Source of the DNA: Neckera pumila
Lineage: Eukaryota; Streptophyta; Bryopsida; Hypnales; Neckeraceae
Direction of reading: 5' to 3'
Assembly: GCA_963969595.1 (NCBI GenBank)
Contig: OZ018417.1
Span: 6,140,501-6,204,500 of the forward strand
DNA length: 64,000 bases
Position numbers and translations under genes: made by a program. Within the stretch, counting starts at the first letter, position 1, and every line of letters begins with the position of its first letter. The notes beneath the pieces were generated by a model, which was not told the DNA's origin, made no database searches, and saw only the letters and a list, made by a program, of their open reading frames with translations. Shown here in pieces: positions 48,721 through 62,076 of this stretch.

Positions 48721-49152
48721 AGGCTCTTTAGTGTGGGTACTCAAATAGTCAGTATTGATTGTAAGACATACTATACATATACTCTTTGATTGTACTCTAT
48801 AGAAGGACCATGTCACTAGTTTGATAGATGTATATGGAAAACTTTAAATATTATATCCCCGTGACCATCTACAGTGAAAGCAAAATGTACTCATGATTGT
48901 AAAATGATCTTTGTCCTAAAGGCAGCCAAATGAACATCTCTACATCCACAAATTATATGATCATAAAATGCTTGAATTAGCTTTCTTTTGGTAAAATTTC
49001 TTACTAAATTATAATTTATTGTGTAAACACAAGACCAACATTGTATGTAACCCCTGAAAGACTAGAAAAATAATCCACTCGAAGATACACATCATCAGTT
49101 AGATTAGTTGTGGGTTTCCCTGTGTTCATTTTTACAGTCTGTGTAGAGTACT
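48721..49152. other. Spacer, no gene
   Basis: Nothing recognised. Confidence 0.25.
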
Positions 49153-49432
49153 AGGAAAAATTTCAGCCCTCCAGCTGACCGCTAAGGAGTTGATTTTTGG
49201 ACCCCTGTGGTGCAATTTCAAAATATTTAAAAAAACAGTTTTTTTGGAAAAAAAAATGAAAAAAATGAAAATCTGACGTGGTGCTATTAGTGCCACGTTC
49301 AGCAACCAATTTTTTTTAAAATTTTTAAAATTTTTAAAATTAAAATTAAAATATTTTTTTTTGATATTTTTTCATAATTGCACTGGGAGGGTGTAGAACT
49401 TGCGGCCTTCTGGAGGGCTGAAATTTTTCCTA
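49153..49432. mobile_element. J-family MITE (TA-flanked)
   Basis: 280 bp with a perfect 23-bp inverted end starting TAGGAAAAATTTCAGCCCTC. The interior has AT-rich runs and no coding frame. Confidence 0.8.
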
Positions 49433-49630
49433 ATGCATATTTCTACTACTAAAAATTCTCATAAATGAGAAGCAAAAATCTCTTACGTAGTCAACTAATA
49501 CCACTCAATTTTCTTTAAGTGTTATTTATATGCAAAGGAAATCTTTAGAGGAATTTGCTTTGCTATTTGCTTCAGAGATTTTATTATTGATTTCAAAGTT
49601 TTCTCTCAAGATTAAAAGTTGACTACTTAG

Positions 49631-50558
49631 TTAAGCCCTAAAGGCCCATTATCCCTTTGGGGCACAAATGGGATTTTGGGCAGGTACCTATGGGATGAAA
49701 TTTTGTTGTGATTTTCTAAAACATTTTTGGAAGATAGAAAAACTGCTAAGCTTTATGGAAATATAATTCTTTTTTCAATTGGTACCTGTGAAAAAAAAAA
49801 TTTGCCCAAAAAAGCTCAAAACAACCTTTGGGAGGCAGCAAAAAAAATTATAATTTTTTTAATTTAATTTTAATCTTTTTTTTCTTATAGATTATATTTT
49901 TGTCTATCTGGAAAGCTTTGATTCATTTCATTTGGATTTTTTATGAGAAAGTTATGGACAATCTTGTTTTTCGGGCACTAAAAGCATCTTCTTGAGAAAA
50001 ATAACTTGTAGGATTCATTTCTAAATGCAATTTTAACAATTTTTCAAAAAAGAAAAATTCCACAAGATTTAGTTTCTTTGCTAGAACAATCTCACCATTG
50101 GAATTAGTGCTTTTTAATTCAATATAAAATATATTAATATTTTAGATTTTCCTTCTATCTTGAACCTACTTCTACTTGACAATTTTTTTAGTAATGAAAA
50201 TTAAGCTTTTTTGGATTTTTTTTCCCCCTATATTCTCAAATTAGTTTTCTACTACAAAGATTTAAAGCTCAAGACTCTGTAGTGCAAAACATTTAAGTTA
50301 AAAATGTTCAAAGTCATGAAATCTAGTCCCATAATGTGTTGAAAAACTTGTTTTTGTTACTTTAAATACAAATATCTTGCAATCTGTGCGGTCAAAAATT
50401 CTGAATTTTTTTCTACACATTTGCATAACAGTTAGGTGTAAAATCCTATGGTTAGATTTGCAAAAAAAACAATTTTCAAATTTTTTTACTCTTTGCTATA
50501 GAAATGACAGTTTTGAGTGTTTTTTGGCAGAAAAAGGCCTTTGGCCTTTAGGGGTTAA
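49631..50558 (+). mobile_element. TTAA element, B type
   Basis: 928 bp, ends TTAAGCCCTAAAGG and CCTTTAGGGGTTAA. Confidence 0.87.
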
Positions 50559-50746
50559 ATTTATACTTCAAATATATTTGTAGAATATTAGGCTAATCTT
50601 TTGGATTTTTTAAAAGCTACCCCATATTAGTTATTGGTTACTGGCTCCAACTAGTGGCTAGTGGTCATAATAACATGTGACATGAATTTACCTCCAAAAG
50701 CAAGCTCCAATAATAACCTTATCTATCCTTACGCATAAGGTATGAC

Positions 50747-51191
50747 TAAGGTAAAGCAGCCCATGGTGGTCAGAATTAGAAGTCTGCCATCATCCTAGCA
50801 CTGAAGTTTTTCAATTTTTTTCCCATGTGAAGACAAGTATGAGAGTTTGTGAAGGCAATTGAAATCATAATTTTCAGACAAAGTATGAATTAACTATGAA
50901 TTTCTCAAGTGTTCAGCCCAAAGAAGTTGGCAGACCACCCCAAAACCAACTGCAAGTGTATCCATAATGCTCACCTACCTCTTCTAAAGGAGACAATTTT
51001 TTTTTATATGTAGATGGCCATAAAAGTCACTTCCTACAATGCCTTACACTGAAATTACTGCATGTTCCTAATAAGGTTACTAATTACTCCATTGAAGTTA
51101 GGTGAGATATTGATTGTGGTTAGAAAAAACACAATGGGATCATCATGTGTCCCCTATGGGTCATTTGACCGCAATGGGCTGCTTTACCTTA
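50747..51191 (-). mobile_element. K-family MITE, copy 3 (445 bp)
   Basis: Ends TAAGGTAAAGCAGCCCAT and ATGGGCTGCTTTACCTTA. Its last TA is the first TA of the next MITE. Confidence 0.85.
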
Positions 51192-51443
51192 CATAAAATA
51201 GTGAAATTAGGTTGCCTTGTCAATTAGGTTGCCTTACCTGAGATAACTTACCTCATGGATCAATGCTCGATCCAAATGGAGGTGCATGCCACTCTCCGAA
51301 CCAAGCCTTGAACTGATGCACAAATCTATGCCATACACATGGCTCTCAAATGAATGCATCATTGTACAAAAGCAATAAATATTTCTATAGTGTGGACTGT
51401 CGAGGATTTAGTGTGGGGCAACCTCATTTCACTATTTTGTGTA
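51190..51443 (-). mobile_element. I-family MITE, copy 4
   Basis: About 254 bp, reversed relative to copy 1, starting at the TA that ends the K element. Confidence 0.75.
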
Positions 51444-51513
51444 GCTAAACTACTCCAAGAGATTCTTCATCAAGATGGCTTGCTTTGGGCAACCAATGTG
51501 AAGAATTTATTTT

Positions 51514-52439
51514 TTAACCACTAAAGGACCAACATGCGTTTTTTGGTTGTATAGAATTTTTGGGCAGGTACGTGTGACTAGAGATATCCATATTGGAGGC
51601 TGAAATTTTAATAGAAGGTGGGGACAAGGAGTATCTTCAAGTGTACTAAGTTTCATGACATTTCAAAATACGAGTAAAAAGTTGTAACCTAATATGTTAC
51701 TTTTTTTTTGTAACTGGGCAGTTTGGGCAAATAAAAAAAAATCATTTTTTCTAGGTTTTTTTTTTTGAAATTGGTTCTCTACATGTATATATACTTAAAA
51801 AGCTTAGAGTCGTTTCATTTCAATCAATGATTCAAAGTTATGAGGGTTTGGGGTTTGCGGTTTATGGATTGTCTATTCTAAAAAAAACTTTAAAGTTGTT
51901 TATTTAACTCAATTTTCAATATTTTTGGAAAAAAAAAATCCTAGGATGTAGATTGATTATTACAACATTACAATTGTTGGAATTGGCATTTTTAAATTCC
52001 ATAATTAAAGTTTTAACAATTTAGTATTTTGAATCATTTTCTACTTCTTTCTACTTACTATTTTTTTTCCTATATGTTGTACAATTCCAAATGATGTGAA
52101 ATTTTTCAAGCATATAGACAACTTGTTTAGGAAACTGAATTCAAAGAAACCACCTTTATCGGCATTTTTTCATTGAAAAGTGAGCTTGCAAAGTGCAGCT
52201 GCTCGGTTTTTTGTAGGATTGAAAAAATGGTTTTCAAGACTTCAAATGCTTATATCTTATGATCCACGCGGTGGAATTTTCTGAAATTTTTACCACATGT
52301 TTTCAAAATATCATTTTACAAGATCCTATGGTTATATGTGTCAAAAATTGTTTTTTTCCAAAAATTTGGTAGTTGTATTAGAAATGGCAATTTTGGAGCA
52401 TTTTTGATGATTACATAGTTATGAAACTTTAGGGGTTAA
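51514..52439 (+). mobile_element. TTAA element, A type
   Basis: 926 bp, ends TTAACCACTAAAGGACC and CTTTAGGGGTTAA; very close to 45337-46263 throughout. Confidence 0.88.
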
Positions 52440-53491
52440 AATTCAAGGAATGGTGAGAGAAGACATGGAAAAAGGGAAAAAAATGAAGAATAAATGCCCC
52501 CCCCGCCCCGCCCCCTCCAACAAATGAGAAGAATATTCACCTTTTAACCATAGAAAGAGGCAGTGGACATTGAGTGCCTGATGGATGATATACAATCTTT
52601 CTATGTAAGACAGAAGTGCTAATGTTCATCCTTGGAAGTTTGTGTGAAAAGGAGAGGTATTGCACAATAGTTTGACCTCCAATGAATATCCTAAGATTTT
52701 TTTAAACAAATGATTCATATAGCACCCCAAAAGGATGATTTCCACGGTGGCCAACCCGTCCTTCTAGGGTTAAAGGGTAGACGAGGCTGACAAGACCACC
52801 TTTTTTTTTTTTTCCTTTTTTTTCCCAAGAAACACATGGACAATTTCCATTGCAAGGGAAGCTGACAAAACCTTTAGCTTCCATCCAGAACCACAGTACC
52901 TATCCCAAGTTCCTGATTGGGTACGCCCTCTATTTCACATATGATATTGGAACCTCCTCGTGACCCATGACTCACTAACTTTATTTGACCAGGCTCGACC
53001 AGCTTTTATTGTCAGTGACCAGAACCGGCTCCAGTTTACGTTTGTGGCTTTAATTTGCCGATCCCAAGCATGGAAAATGAAGTACATACAGAAGTCCAAA
53101 TACAAGTCGCAGTGTTTGGGGCTCTGGACCAAAGGGGAGGAGGCTATGCAATGACAAAAGTTAACTTCCATGTGAGGAGGAAGTTTGAGTAGGATCTTAC
53201 TCAAAAAAAAAAAAAAAAGAAGAAAGAAAAGTTAGTGCTCCTGGGACAAAGTCTCAGGTAGCATAGCTGTCGGTTTGTCTACTCTAGATCAACCCTTTGT
53301 TTTTTGGCACCATGGGGCCATATTGCACCATTTCAAAATAAATGTCTAATTTCTACTAGATCGAGGTAATCATTTTTTGCCAAAAAGTTTCCAGTTCCAT
53401 TAAAAATGTGGATGATGTTGTCAAAATTTGGATGAATACGATTGAAAAGTGCTTTTGGCCATGAATGTAGAAATATAAGACTTCACCAAAT
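52440..53491. other. Spacer with a possible poly(A)-tailed retroposed fragment
   Basis: A 64-codon frame at 52960-53154 is followed, about 50 bp on, by a run of 16 A (near 53202-53217), which suggests a retroposed sequence. I do not recognise the product. The rest is AT-rich with homopolymer runs. Confidence 0.3.
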
Positions 53492-54778
53492 TTGAACTTC
53501 TAAAGGACCAACATGAGTTTTTTTGGCTACATAGCAATTTTGGACAGGTATATGTGACTAGAGATTTACATATTTTTGGCCCAAATTTTAATTGAAGGTA
53601 GAGGCAAAAATTATCTTTCATATGCACTAAATTTCATGGCATCTGGAAATACAAGTCAATAGTTATGGCCTAATATGTCATTTTTTTTTGTAATTAGGCA
53701 GTCCGAGCAGGTCAAAAAAAATCACTTTTTTGAAAATAAAAATTTGAAATTGATTTTCTAGAGTTATGTATACATGGAAAGCTTTGAATCATTACATTTT
53801 GATCAATGAGTCAAAGGTTATGAGGAATTTTGTTTGCAAGCAGTTGTGGATTCTCTACTCTAAAATAAACTTTGAAGTCCTTGCAACCATTGGGATTGGC
53901 ATTTTCCAATTCCATAATTAAACTCTTAACAATTTAGTATTTTGAATCATTCTCTACTATTGTCTACTTACTATTTTCTTTGTATATGTTGTACAATTCC
54001 AAATAATGTGAAAAATTTCAAGCATGTGGCCAACTTGTATAGAAAAGTGAATCCAAAGAAGCATCACCATTTTGGACGTTATTTTTATAGAAAAGTGAGC
54101 TCATGAAGTGCAGCTCCCTTATTTTTTGCAAGGCCAAAAAAATGAATTTCGTGAATATGAATGCTTATTCATATTCAAAGGAAGCGTGCAGGCTTGGTTT
54201 TGGAATTAAACAACCACCCACCCACCCTTTTTGAAAAATCCAAAGCCGTTGATTTCTTTATCCCTCCCCCCCCTCCATCCCCATCCCACACACACACACA
54301 CCTACTCCTTGATTGCTGTTGATCTCCAATTTAAACAATCACCATTGATCTCCAATTTAAACAATCACTATTGATTGCTATTAATCTTGGCCGTTGGATA
54401 TGGAAAATGGATACTGGATATGGATATATGTTACAAATATGGATACAAGGTATGGTAATATAGAATACATAATATATACTGAATACAAAAAATTTATGTG
54501 TACCCATACGAAATACGGATACAGATTCCAAACATACCATACCATTTGCAGTTCCGCTGCTTCTTTGAAAAATACAAATATGTGCCTATGTGCGAGGGAC
54601 CATGCAAATATAAAAATTTGATGTATGGATTAATTAATACTTAAAAGTGACCTAGAAGAGGCATTCTATTACAATTTACCCGCTGAAATTTTTACCACAT
54701 GTTCTCAAGTCAGCATACTACAAGATCCTATGGTTACATGTATAAAAAAAAACAAATTTTAAAATTTTGGTACTTGTA
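53492..54778 (+). mobile_element. TTAA element, A type, interrupted and truncated
   Basis: Left TTGAACTTCTAAAGGACC. An internal deletion lies near 53880, foreign sequence at about 54172-54683 (CA- and ATGGATA-rich), then A-type sequence resumes and stops before the right end. Confidence 0.7.
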
Positions 54779-56211
54779 GAAAAGAGGTGTTGTGACACTA
54801 AGCTCTCATCATCCATCTTGATACCATAAAATCTCTTGCTTCAATTGTTGCTTCAAATCCATCACTGAATTATTCTTATTTATTACACCTTATAACAAAT
54901 CTTGACATTTTAAGGAAATTGGACTATGTCAAGGTCATGTAGGAATTAAATACCAATTTGTAATGAAGATGGAATTAACCTTCAAAAGACGGGCTAGTAA
55001 CCACAAATTTTAACTTTGAAATCTTTCATTCCGTTTGCTTCCATTTTGCAACTTCATATAAATGAAATTTCTTATCTTTAATTTTCAAAGATGAAATTAC
55101 ATGTCTTTTATCATTCTTAGAATTTTCAAAAATTTTAGTGAAAATTTGAAATTAATGTAATATTTTTAAGGGAAAAATGAAGCAGATTCATATCAAATAC
55201 AAAATATGGTCAAGAATCTGAAATTTTCACCATAGGTATATATTATAGTGTGTAAAGACAATCCAAATTTACTCTGTCAACTCTAAATGAAATTCTAACC
55301 CAATTTTCACCCGTTTATAATTTGAACTTGAAATTCTTATCATTAGAAGCTTATCTCCAAGTACTTTGAAAAATTCCAAAAAAACTCAAATTTAGACAAT
55401 GGACAATGAAAACAAACCGCTTTAGAGGTAATTTAAAGACCATAAAATATAGAAGAGTTGGCAAATCAAAATTTTTAAAGCATCTTTCACTCCAAATTTA
55501 CAAATTGGTGAAAAAATTTAGAATTTTATTTGGAGGGACTATTGGTGGAGTCGATTGGGAATGTTCTAACATCATGGTATAAACCAAAATTACCATGTCA
55601 TTAGAAAATTAGAAAATCAACAAACCATAGTTATAATCCCAAAGTTCATATTGCAATAAAAGGTTGAATTTTAATATTCTTCAAATTTTCCAATTGAAGT
55701 AGAAAATAAGCTTGATCAAATTTTTTTTCATAAGTTTGGATTAATGTCAACAAATATAATTTTTATGGCTAAAATTCACATCAAGACTAAATAGCAAGAA
55801 GCTGCTGAAATACACTACAAGTTTGACCTATGAATTAAGGATCTTCATCTCCAAAAAAGTCAGTAATATCATAATGAGAGGATGTACAATAATAATCATT
55901 GAAAATGCACTCAATGAACTTTAAAAAAATTGAATGGAATTTTTTTTTTTCATCTAGCAACTTTTCCCAAAGTCACCCAAATTAAAAGACACAAAATGTC
56001 TTCAACAGCATTTCACAGATAATCCATGGTTCTTTCTTCTATTGTAATCCCTTTTGTTACAAGGTAGAACAACCCAATGCCATCAGTCATTTAATTTCAA
56101 CATCTACTTCCCCACCATTTGCATCAATCACCACCCCATTACAACAACATTAGCAATCTTTTAGCATCTTGACAATGATGCACTTTGAGAGGGGACACGT
56201 CTCCGTGCAAT
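54779..56211. other. AT-rich region with a possible TTAA element
   Basis: 54975-55435 starts TTAACCTTCAAAAG and ends CTTTAGAGGTAA, which could be a worn TTAA element of about 460 bp. No gene is seen. Confidence 0.3.
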
Positions 56212-57146
56212 TTAATCCCTAAAAGCCCGTTGTCCCTTCGGGGGACAAATGCGTTTTTGGGTAGGTACCTATGGGCTGAAATTTTCTCCTGATTTTTTGA
56301 AACTTTTTTTGGAGGTAGGAAAGTTGATTAACTTTGTGAGAGAATAATTTTTTTCACAATCGGTGCCCAAGAACAAAAGTTATGACCAAATAAGCTCAAA
56401 ACAGGGGATGACAGGCAGCCTGGGCAACAAAACAAAATGGACAAAACTTTGAATTTTTCTTTTTAATATTTTTTTTCTTATAGATTATATTTTTTTCTAT
56501 CTAGAAAGCTTTGATTCATCTCATTTGAATTTGTTATGAGAAAGTGATGGACATTCTTGTTTTTTGGGCAGTTAGAGCATCTTTTTGAAAAAATAACTTG
56601 TAGGATTCATTTCTGAATGCAATTTTTCAAATTTTTCAAGTTTTTTTTGCACGGTTTAGTTTACTTGCTAGAACAATCTCACCATTGGAATTAGTGCATT
56701 TTAATTCCATCTAAAATATATGAATATTTTAGATTTTCCTTCTATCTCGTACCTACTTCTATTTAACAATTTTTTTAATAATGAAAAATAAGTTTTTTTG
56801 AATTTTTTTTTTTGAGTAGATTCTCAACTCAATTCTCCACTATAAACATTTAAAGCTCAAATCTCTGTATTGCAAAAGTTTTAAGTTAAAAATGATCAAA
56901 GTCAAAAAATCCAATCCCATAATGTGCTGAAAAATTTGTTTTTTTCACTTCAAATGTAGATATCTTGCAATCTATGCGGTCAAAAATTCTGAAATTTTTT
57001 CCACACATTCTCATACTAGTTGGGTGTAATATCCTACGTTAAATGTGCAAAAAAAATATTTTAAATTTTTTTTCACTCTTTGCTAAAAAAATGACAGTTT
57101 TTGGTGTTTTTTGGCAGAAAAAAGGCCTTGGGCCTTTAGGGGTTAA
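56212..57146 (+). mobile_element. TTAA element, B type
   Basis: 935 bp, ends TTAATCCCTAAAAG and CCTTTAGGGGTTAA. Confidence 0.87.
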
Positions 57147-57515
57147 CATGGGGCACGTCACCTTGTGGGGTTTTGCATGGATCTTCCTTAGTATGCTTTA
57201 CCAATTTTGTCCCAATAAATTTTGAAAAATCACAAAAATTCATTTCACATTGGAATGTCTTTCTACTTGCAAATGGCTTCTCTCCAACTTTTTTTCCAAT
57301 CTCTGAAAAATCAATGTAAGTTTACAAGTAGCTTTTCCAAGGCATAACATGTCAATCCTTTGTTGGTGAGTATTTAAGTGCCATTAGATATATGGAAAGG
57401 CAATTATGAATTATTTATAATAGGATGTTGATGACTCCACTATATAGGCAATTTTGTAGTTTCAAGGTTAGTATACCACTTCAGAAATGCACTAAAAAGA
57501 ATTTTAATCAAAAAA

Positions 57516-57945
57516 TTACAATTCCACTTGGGTATTGATTCATGAAATAAGCATACACCTATGAAAATATTGTATGTGCCCCTCTCAGAATTGACCCCGA
57601 GATATTTAGATTGCAAATCAAGGTGGCAATAGGCTTGTCTACCTTGATGAAGGCACGATAAAATCATTTTCTACAGGCATCCATCCCTCAAAACCTCACC
57701 CATGTCGGTTTTCAGGCCCCATTTTGCAAGTCTTTTATAATTCCACATGGGTTTTAATTCCTGAAACAAACACACACCTCTAGAAAATATGTGCCCCTCT
57801 TGGGGTTGACCCCAAGATATTCCAAATGCAAATCAGGGTGGCAATCAACATGTCTACCTTATTGAAGGCATGGTAAAAACATTTTCTACGGGCATCTGTC
57901 CTTCAAAAACACGCCATGTCAGTTTCCGGACCCATTTTGCGGGTG
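57516..57945 (+). repeat. Direct tandem duplication, unit about 219 bp
   Basis: Two diverged units start ACAATTCCACTTGGG (57518) and ATAATTCCACATGGG (about 57737), each including a GTGCCCCTCT block and TGTCTACCTT. No coding. Confidence 0.65.
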
Positions 57946-58277
57946 TTTTTTTCCCAGACTTTAGAATTTTTTCTTTTCTTTTTTCAAGCAAAGCACATGC
58001 ATCTAACTTATGATGAACACAACCACTTGCATGGACCTTGTGTGAGATGTGCACATGGGCCAATTCCCCACCGGGCTTTCCGGCCCTTCATTGGGCTCAG
58101 ACTTGCTTACACAAGGGGACAACCAGTAAGTTAAGGTGGAGTGTACTGAAAGCCGTCTTGAAAAGGGGTGGCACGTTTTAAAACATGGTTGGGTCAATTT
58201 GTATTGTTGGAAGGATAGGAAGGAAGGAGATGGGGTACTAGTCAGGAGTCAAGGCTGGAAAATGTAGGAAGGTCGAC
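57946..58277. other. Spacer, no gene
   Basis: Frames on both strands overlap each other and match nothing known. Confidence 0.25.
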
Positions 58278-58551
58278 TAAGGTCACTACATCTAAAATCG
58301 ACCAAATAAGCAATTCAATATGGTTTTCATTATTATATTTGAAAAATTTGTCGTGGGGTTTTGTTGGTAGTCAAATGAGGATTCTAGATTCTCTTAGAGA
58401 TGCATTTTTTTGATACTATGTGAATAAATTATGAGTTTTCAAAGTGCTAAAAATAGGTCTTTGACTCTCATGAATAGTGGGAGTACATTTTAGGCAAGAT
58501 TCTATAAGGGTTAGTTTTAGAAAGCAATCAAAATTAGGTGTTTTCACCTTA
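58278..58551 (-). mobile_element. L-family MITE, copy 2
   Basis: 274 bp, ends TAAGGTCACTACATCTAAAA and CACCTTA; reversed relative to 10339-10624. Confidence 0.55.
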
Positions 58552-58726
58552 GCATATTACCACCTAGGTTTTTAAGTTGTGTATCTTGTGCAATGTACTT
58601 ATAGTTGTCTGTAAATTTAAATACAATAATCTACCAGAAAAATGAAAAAAGAAATGAAAAACCACAATTTTGTATGCTTAGAATGCATTTGCGTTCATTT
58701 ATTGTTTGTAATTTGAATGCTTGTTT

Positions 58727-58774
58727 TTAACCCCTAAAGGACCAAAAAACAATATTTGGTCCTTTAGGGGTTAA
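58727..58774. repeat. 48-bp near-perfect palindrome made of two TTAA-element ends
   Basis: TTAACCCCTAAAGGACCAAA and its exact mirror are separated by about 8 bp. The sequence to its left resembles the right end of D elements; the sequence to its right resembles E elements. Confidence 0.9.
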
Positions 58775-59231
58775 AAGATTAAACTAACAATAAAAAAATT
58801 TAGAAGGTTCTTACAAAGTCAATTTTGAATAAATCCTTTTGAAATTTTGACACAACGTGAGATATGTACTCCTTTGGTAGTGATGTATTTTTTTTTATTG
58901 AGTCTATACGTCAAAAGTTATGTTGCTCAAAGATTTTAGATACGGTGGACAAATTTAGGCAACACGTTTATAATTCCTCCAATATCTCTTAAATTTGGTG
59001 AATATGTTAGTAGTATGATATGGATTCAACTTTAAAAAATGGATCATTGTACAAATTCTCACTCTAGGAAAAGACATTTTCTATAGACCTTGTCGAGATG
59101 GGTCAGAAAAAGACACCTTCAAATGTTTTAACTTTTTGATCTGTGCAGTCAACTGAAATATTTTCTACACACGCCCATAGTAGTCTAGTGAAAGTTTGTG
59201 ACTAAAATGTGTCTGGTCCTTTAGGGGTTAG
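58775..59231 (+). mobile_element. TTAA element, E type, left end altered
   Basis: From about 58806 it parallels 62537-63020; right end CTTTAGGGGTTAG. Confidence 0.5.
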
Positions 59232-59928
59232 GTATAGTGATACAATTTTTTTTAAAACTTAGTTTAAATACAAATTCAATAATCAATATATCAAATTAAC
59301 CATTAAAGGTCTCTTGAGAGTCATATGTGCAGTATTATATTTGATTTCTCAAATATAATTTATGTATTAAAATATGGCAAGATATATACCAATGGATTGA
59401 TATTTCAACAATTAGCATCTTTCATATTGATGCCATCTTACGACTTAATCATAATAATAATACAAATGCTTCACCAATATATGATTAGTATGAAGCTTCT
59501 TTAACATGTGGAAGGTGCAATAATGATCCAAATTGGGAGTACCATGTATCATTGAATCCGATTCAAGATGAGGACAAACTTTTATTGCTAGCTTAAACCT
59601 CAATCTAAGGACCAGCTATATCAAATACACAAAAATACCATGGTGTCTAAAATTGGTCTCCTTGAATCTTGAGGGCTTACTTCTTGAAGCCTCAAACTAT
59701 CTTTTTCAAGTGCATTGGAAAAAAAAATGTATTCTTTTTAAATATTTTAACCTTCAAAATTATATTAGACGACTACCATATGGGAATGTGTAAGGAATTT
59801 CTTTTGGAAATTTGACCATGAAGAATGCATGACCTTGAGGTCAAAGTTGAAGTGAGGAAACAAGTTGTTTTCAACATTTCCAAAATGTGAGGTTACATCT
59901 TTCAAACTTTTGAAAAAAAATGACAATG
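59232..59928. other. AT-rich spacer, no gene
   Basis: Nothing recognised. Confidence 0.3.
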
Positions 59929-60877
59929 TTAACCCCTAAAAGACCAAGGCCTTTTTTCTGCCAAAAAACATTCAAAACTGCCATTTCTATAGCAAAGAGT
60001 AAGAAAATTTGAAAAAACTATTTTTTTGGAAATCTAACCATATGATCTTACATTTGACTATTATGAGAATGTGTGGAAAAAATTTCAAAATTTTCGACCA
60101 CACAGATTACAAAATACTTGCGTTCAAAGTGCCCCCCCCCCCCCCCCCCCCCTTTTTAGCACATTGTGGTCCTAGATTATTTGACTTTGAACTCTTTTAA
60201 TTGTACTTTTTTGTACTATAGAGTTTTGAGATTTAAATCTTTATAGTGGAGAATTGAGTTGAGAGTCTAGGAAGAAAAAATTCAAAAAAAATTAATTTTT
60301 ATACTTTAAAAAATTGTTAAGTAGAAATAGGTACAAGACAGAAGGAAAATCTAAATTAATAATATCTCAAAATCAAATTAAAATGCACTAATCCCAATAG
60401 TGGGATTGTTCTAGCAAGCAAACTAGACCATGTGGAGTTTATTTTTCTTCAAAAATTGAAAAAATTGCATTTATAAATGAATCCTATAAGTTATTTTTTC
60501 AAAAAGATGCTCTAATTGTTCGAAAAAAACAACATTGTCCATAACCTTCTTATTAAAAATTGAAATGGAATGAATCAAAGCCTTTTAGATAGACAGAAAT
60601 TTATCAATGAGAAAGAAAAAATATTGCATTTTGAATTTTTTGAATTTTTTTGTTGCCCCCTCCCCCCCCCCCCCCCCTCGTCCAAGTTTTGAATTGTTTG
60701 GGGGCATAACTTTTGTTCCCGGGCACCAATTGCAAAAAAGATATAATCCCATAAAGATAATCAATTTTTCTATATTCAAAAAAACTTTCAAAATATCAGG
60801 ACAAAATTTCAGCTTGTAGGTACTTGCCCAAAATTCCCATTTGTCCCCCGAAGTAACAATGGTCCTTTAGGGATTAA
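59929..60877 (-). mobile_element. TTAA element, B type, with poly(C) runs
   Basis: 949 bp, ends TTAACCCCTAAAAG and CCTTTAGGGATTAA. Poly(C) runs at 60132-60152 and 60662-60677 are absent from other B copies. Confidence 0.85.
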
Positions 60878-61137
60878 AATATAGAGATCACAAAATTTGG
60901 TGATACAACACCTCACATTTAACCTTTTCATAGATCATATTTTTATTACTTCTTGGGATTCTTTTAACATGAAAGATGTGCATATGGATGCTTTCTATAT
61001 ATAAATGCAATCAAAATTTTAAAATTTACCACCAATATCCTTCCCATCAACTATCAAGTAAAACCGTGAAAAATGAATTTTTGTTTTCTTTAAATTGAAA
61101 TTTGGGATACTTGATTGGGATTGCAAAAGAACTGAAT

Positions 61138-62076
61138 TTTACCCTCTAAAGAACCAACATGTGTTTTTTGGATACACCGAAATTTTGGGCAGATATGTAT
61201 AACAGAAATTTCCATGCTTTTGGCCCAAATTTTAATAGATCGTGGAACGAGGAATATCTTTCATATGCACTAAATTTTATAACATTTAAAAATAAGAATA
61301 AAAAGTTATGGCCTAATATGTTACTTTTCTTTGTAAATGGGCAATCAAGGCAGATAAAAAAAAAAGCATTTTTGTCAAAAACAAAAATTTGAATTGGATT
61401 TTTTAGAGTTGTATATACATGGAAAGCTTTGAATCATTCAATTTTTATTAATGAGTCAAAAGTTAGGAGGATTTTTTGTTTGCAAGCAGTCATGGATTCT
61501 CTACTCTAAAATAAACTTTGAAGTCCTTTATCTTACTCAATTTTCAATATTTTTTGAAAAATAAATAAAATCATAGGGTGTAGATTGTTTATTAACAACA
61601 TTACAACCATTGGAATTGGCATTTTTCAATTCCATAATTAAATTCTTAACAATTTAGTATTTTTAATCATTCTCTACAACTGTCTACTTACTATTTTTTG
61701 CCTATATGTTGAACAATTTCAAGTGATGTGAAACTTTTCAAGCACATGTCCAACTTGTCTAGGAAAAGGATTCAAAGAAGCAACACCATTTTGGACGTTA
61801 TTTTTATAGAAAAGTGAGCTTGTAAAGTGCAATCACCTTGTTCTTTGTAGGACCAAAAAAATGATTTAAGTGAATCTGAATGCTTATATCTTGCAATCCA
61901 CGCAATGGAAATTTCTGAAATTTTTACCACATTTTCTCAAGTCAGCATACTACAAGATCCTATAGTTACATGTGTCAAAAAAAGTTTTTTTTTCCAAAAA
62001 TTTGGTACTTGTTCTAAAAATGGCAATTTTTGAGCATATTCAAAGAAACCATAGTCATGGAACTCTTAGGGGTTAA
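61138..62076 (+). mobile_element. TTAA element, A type
   Basis: 939 bp, ends TTTACCCTCTAAAG and CTCTTAGGGGTTAA. Confidence 0.85.
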
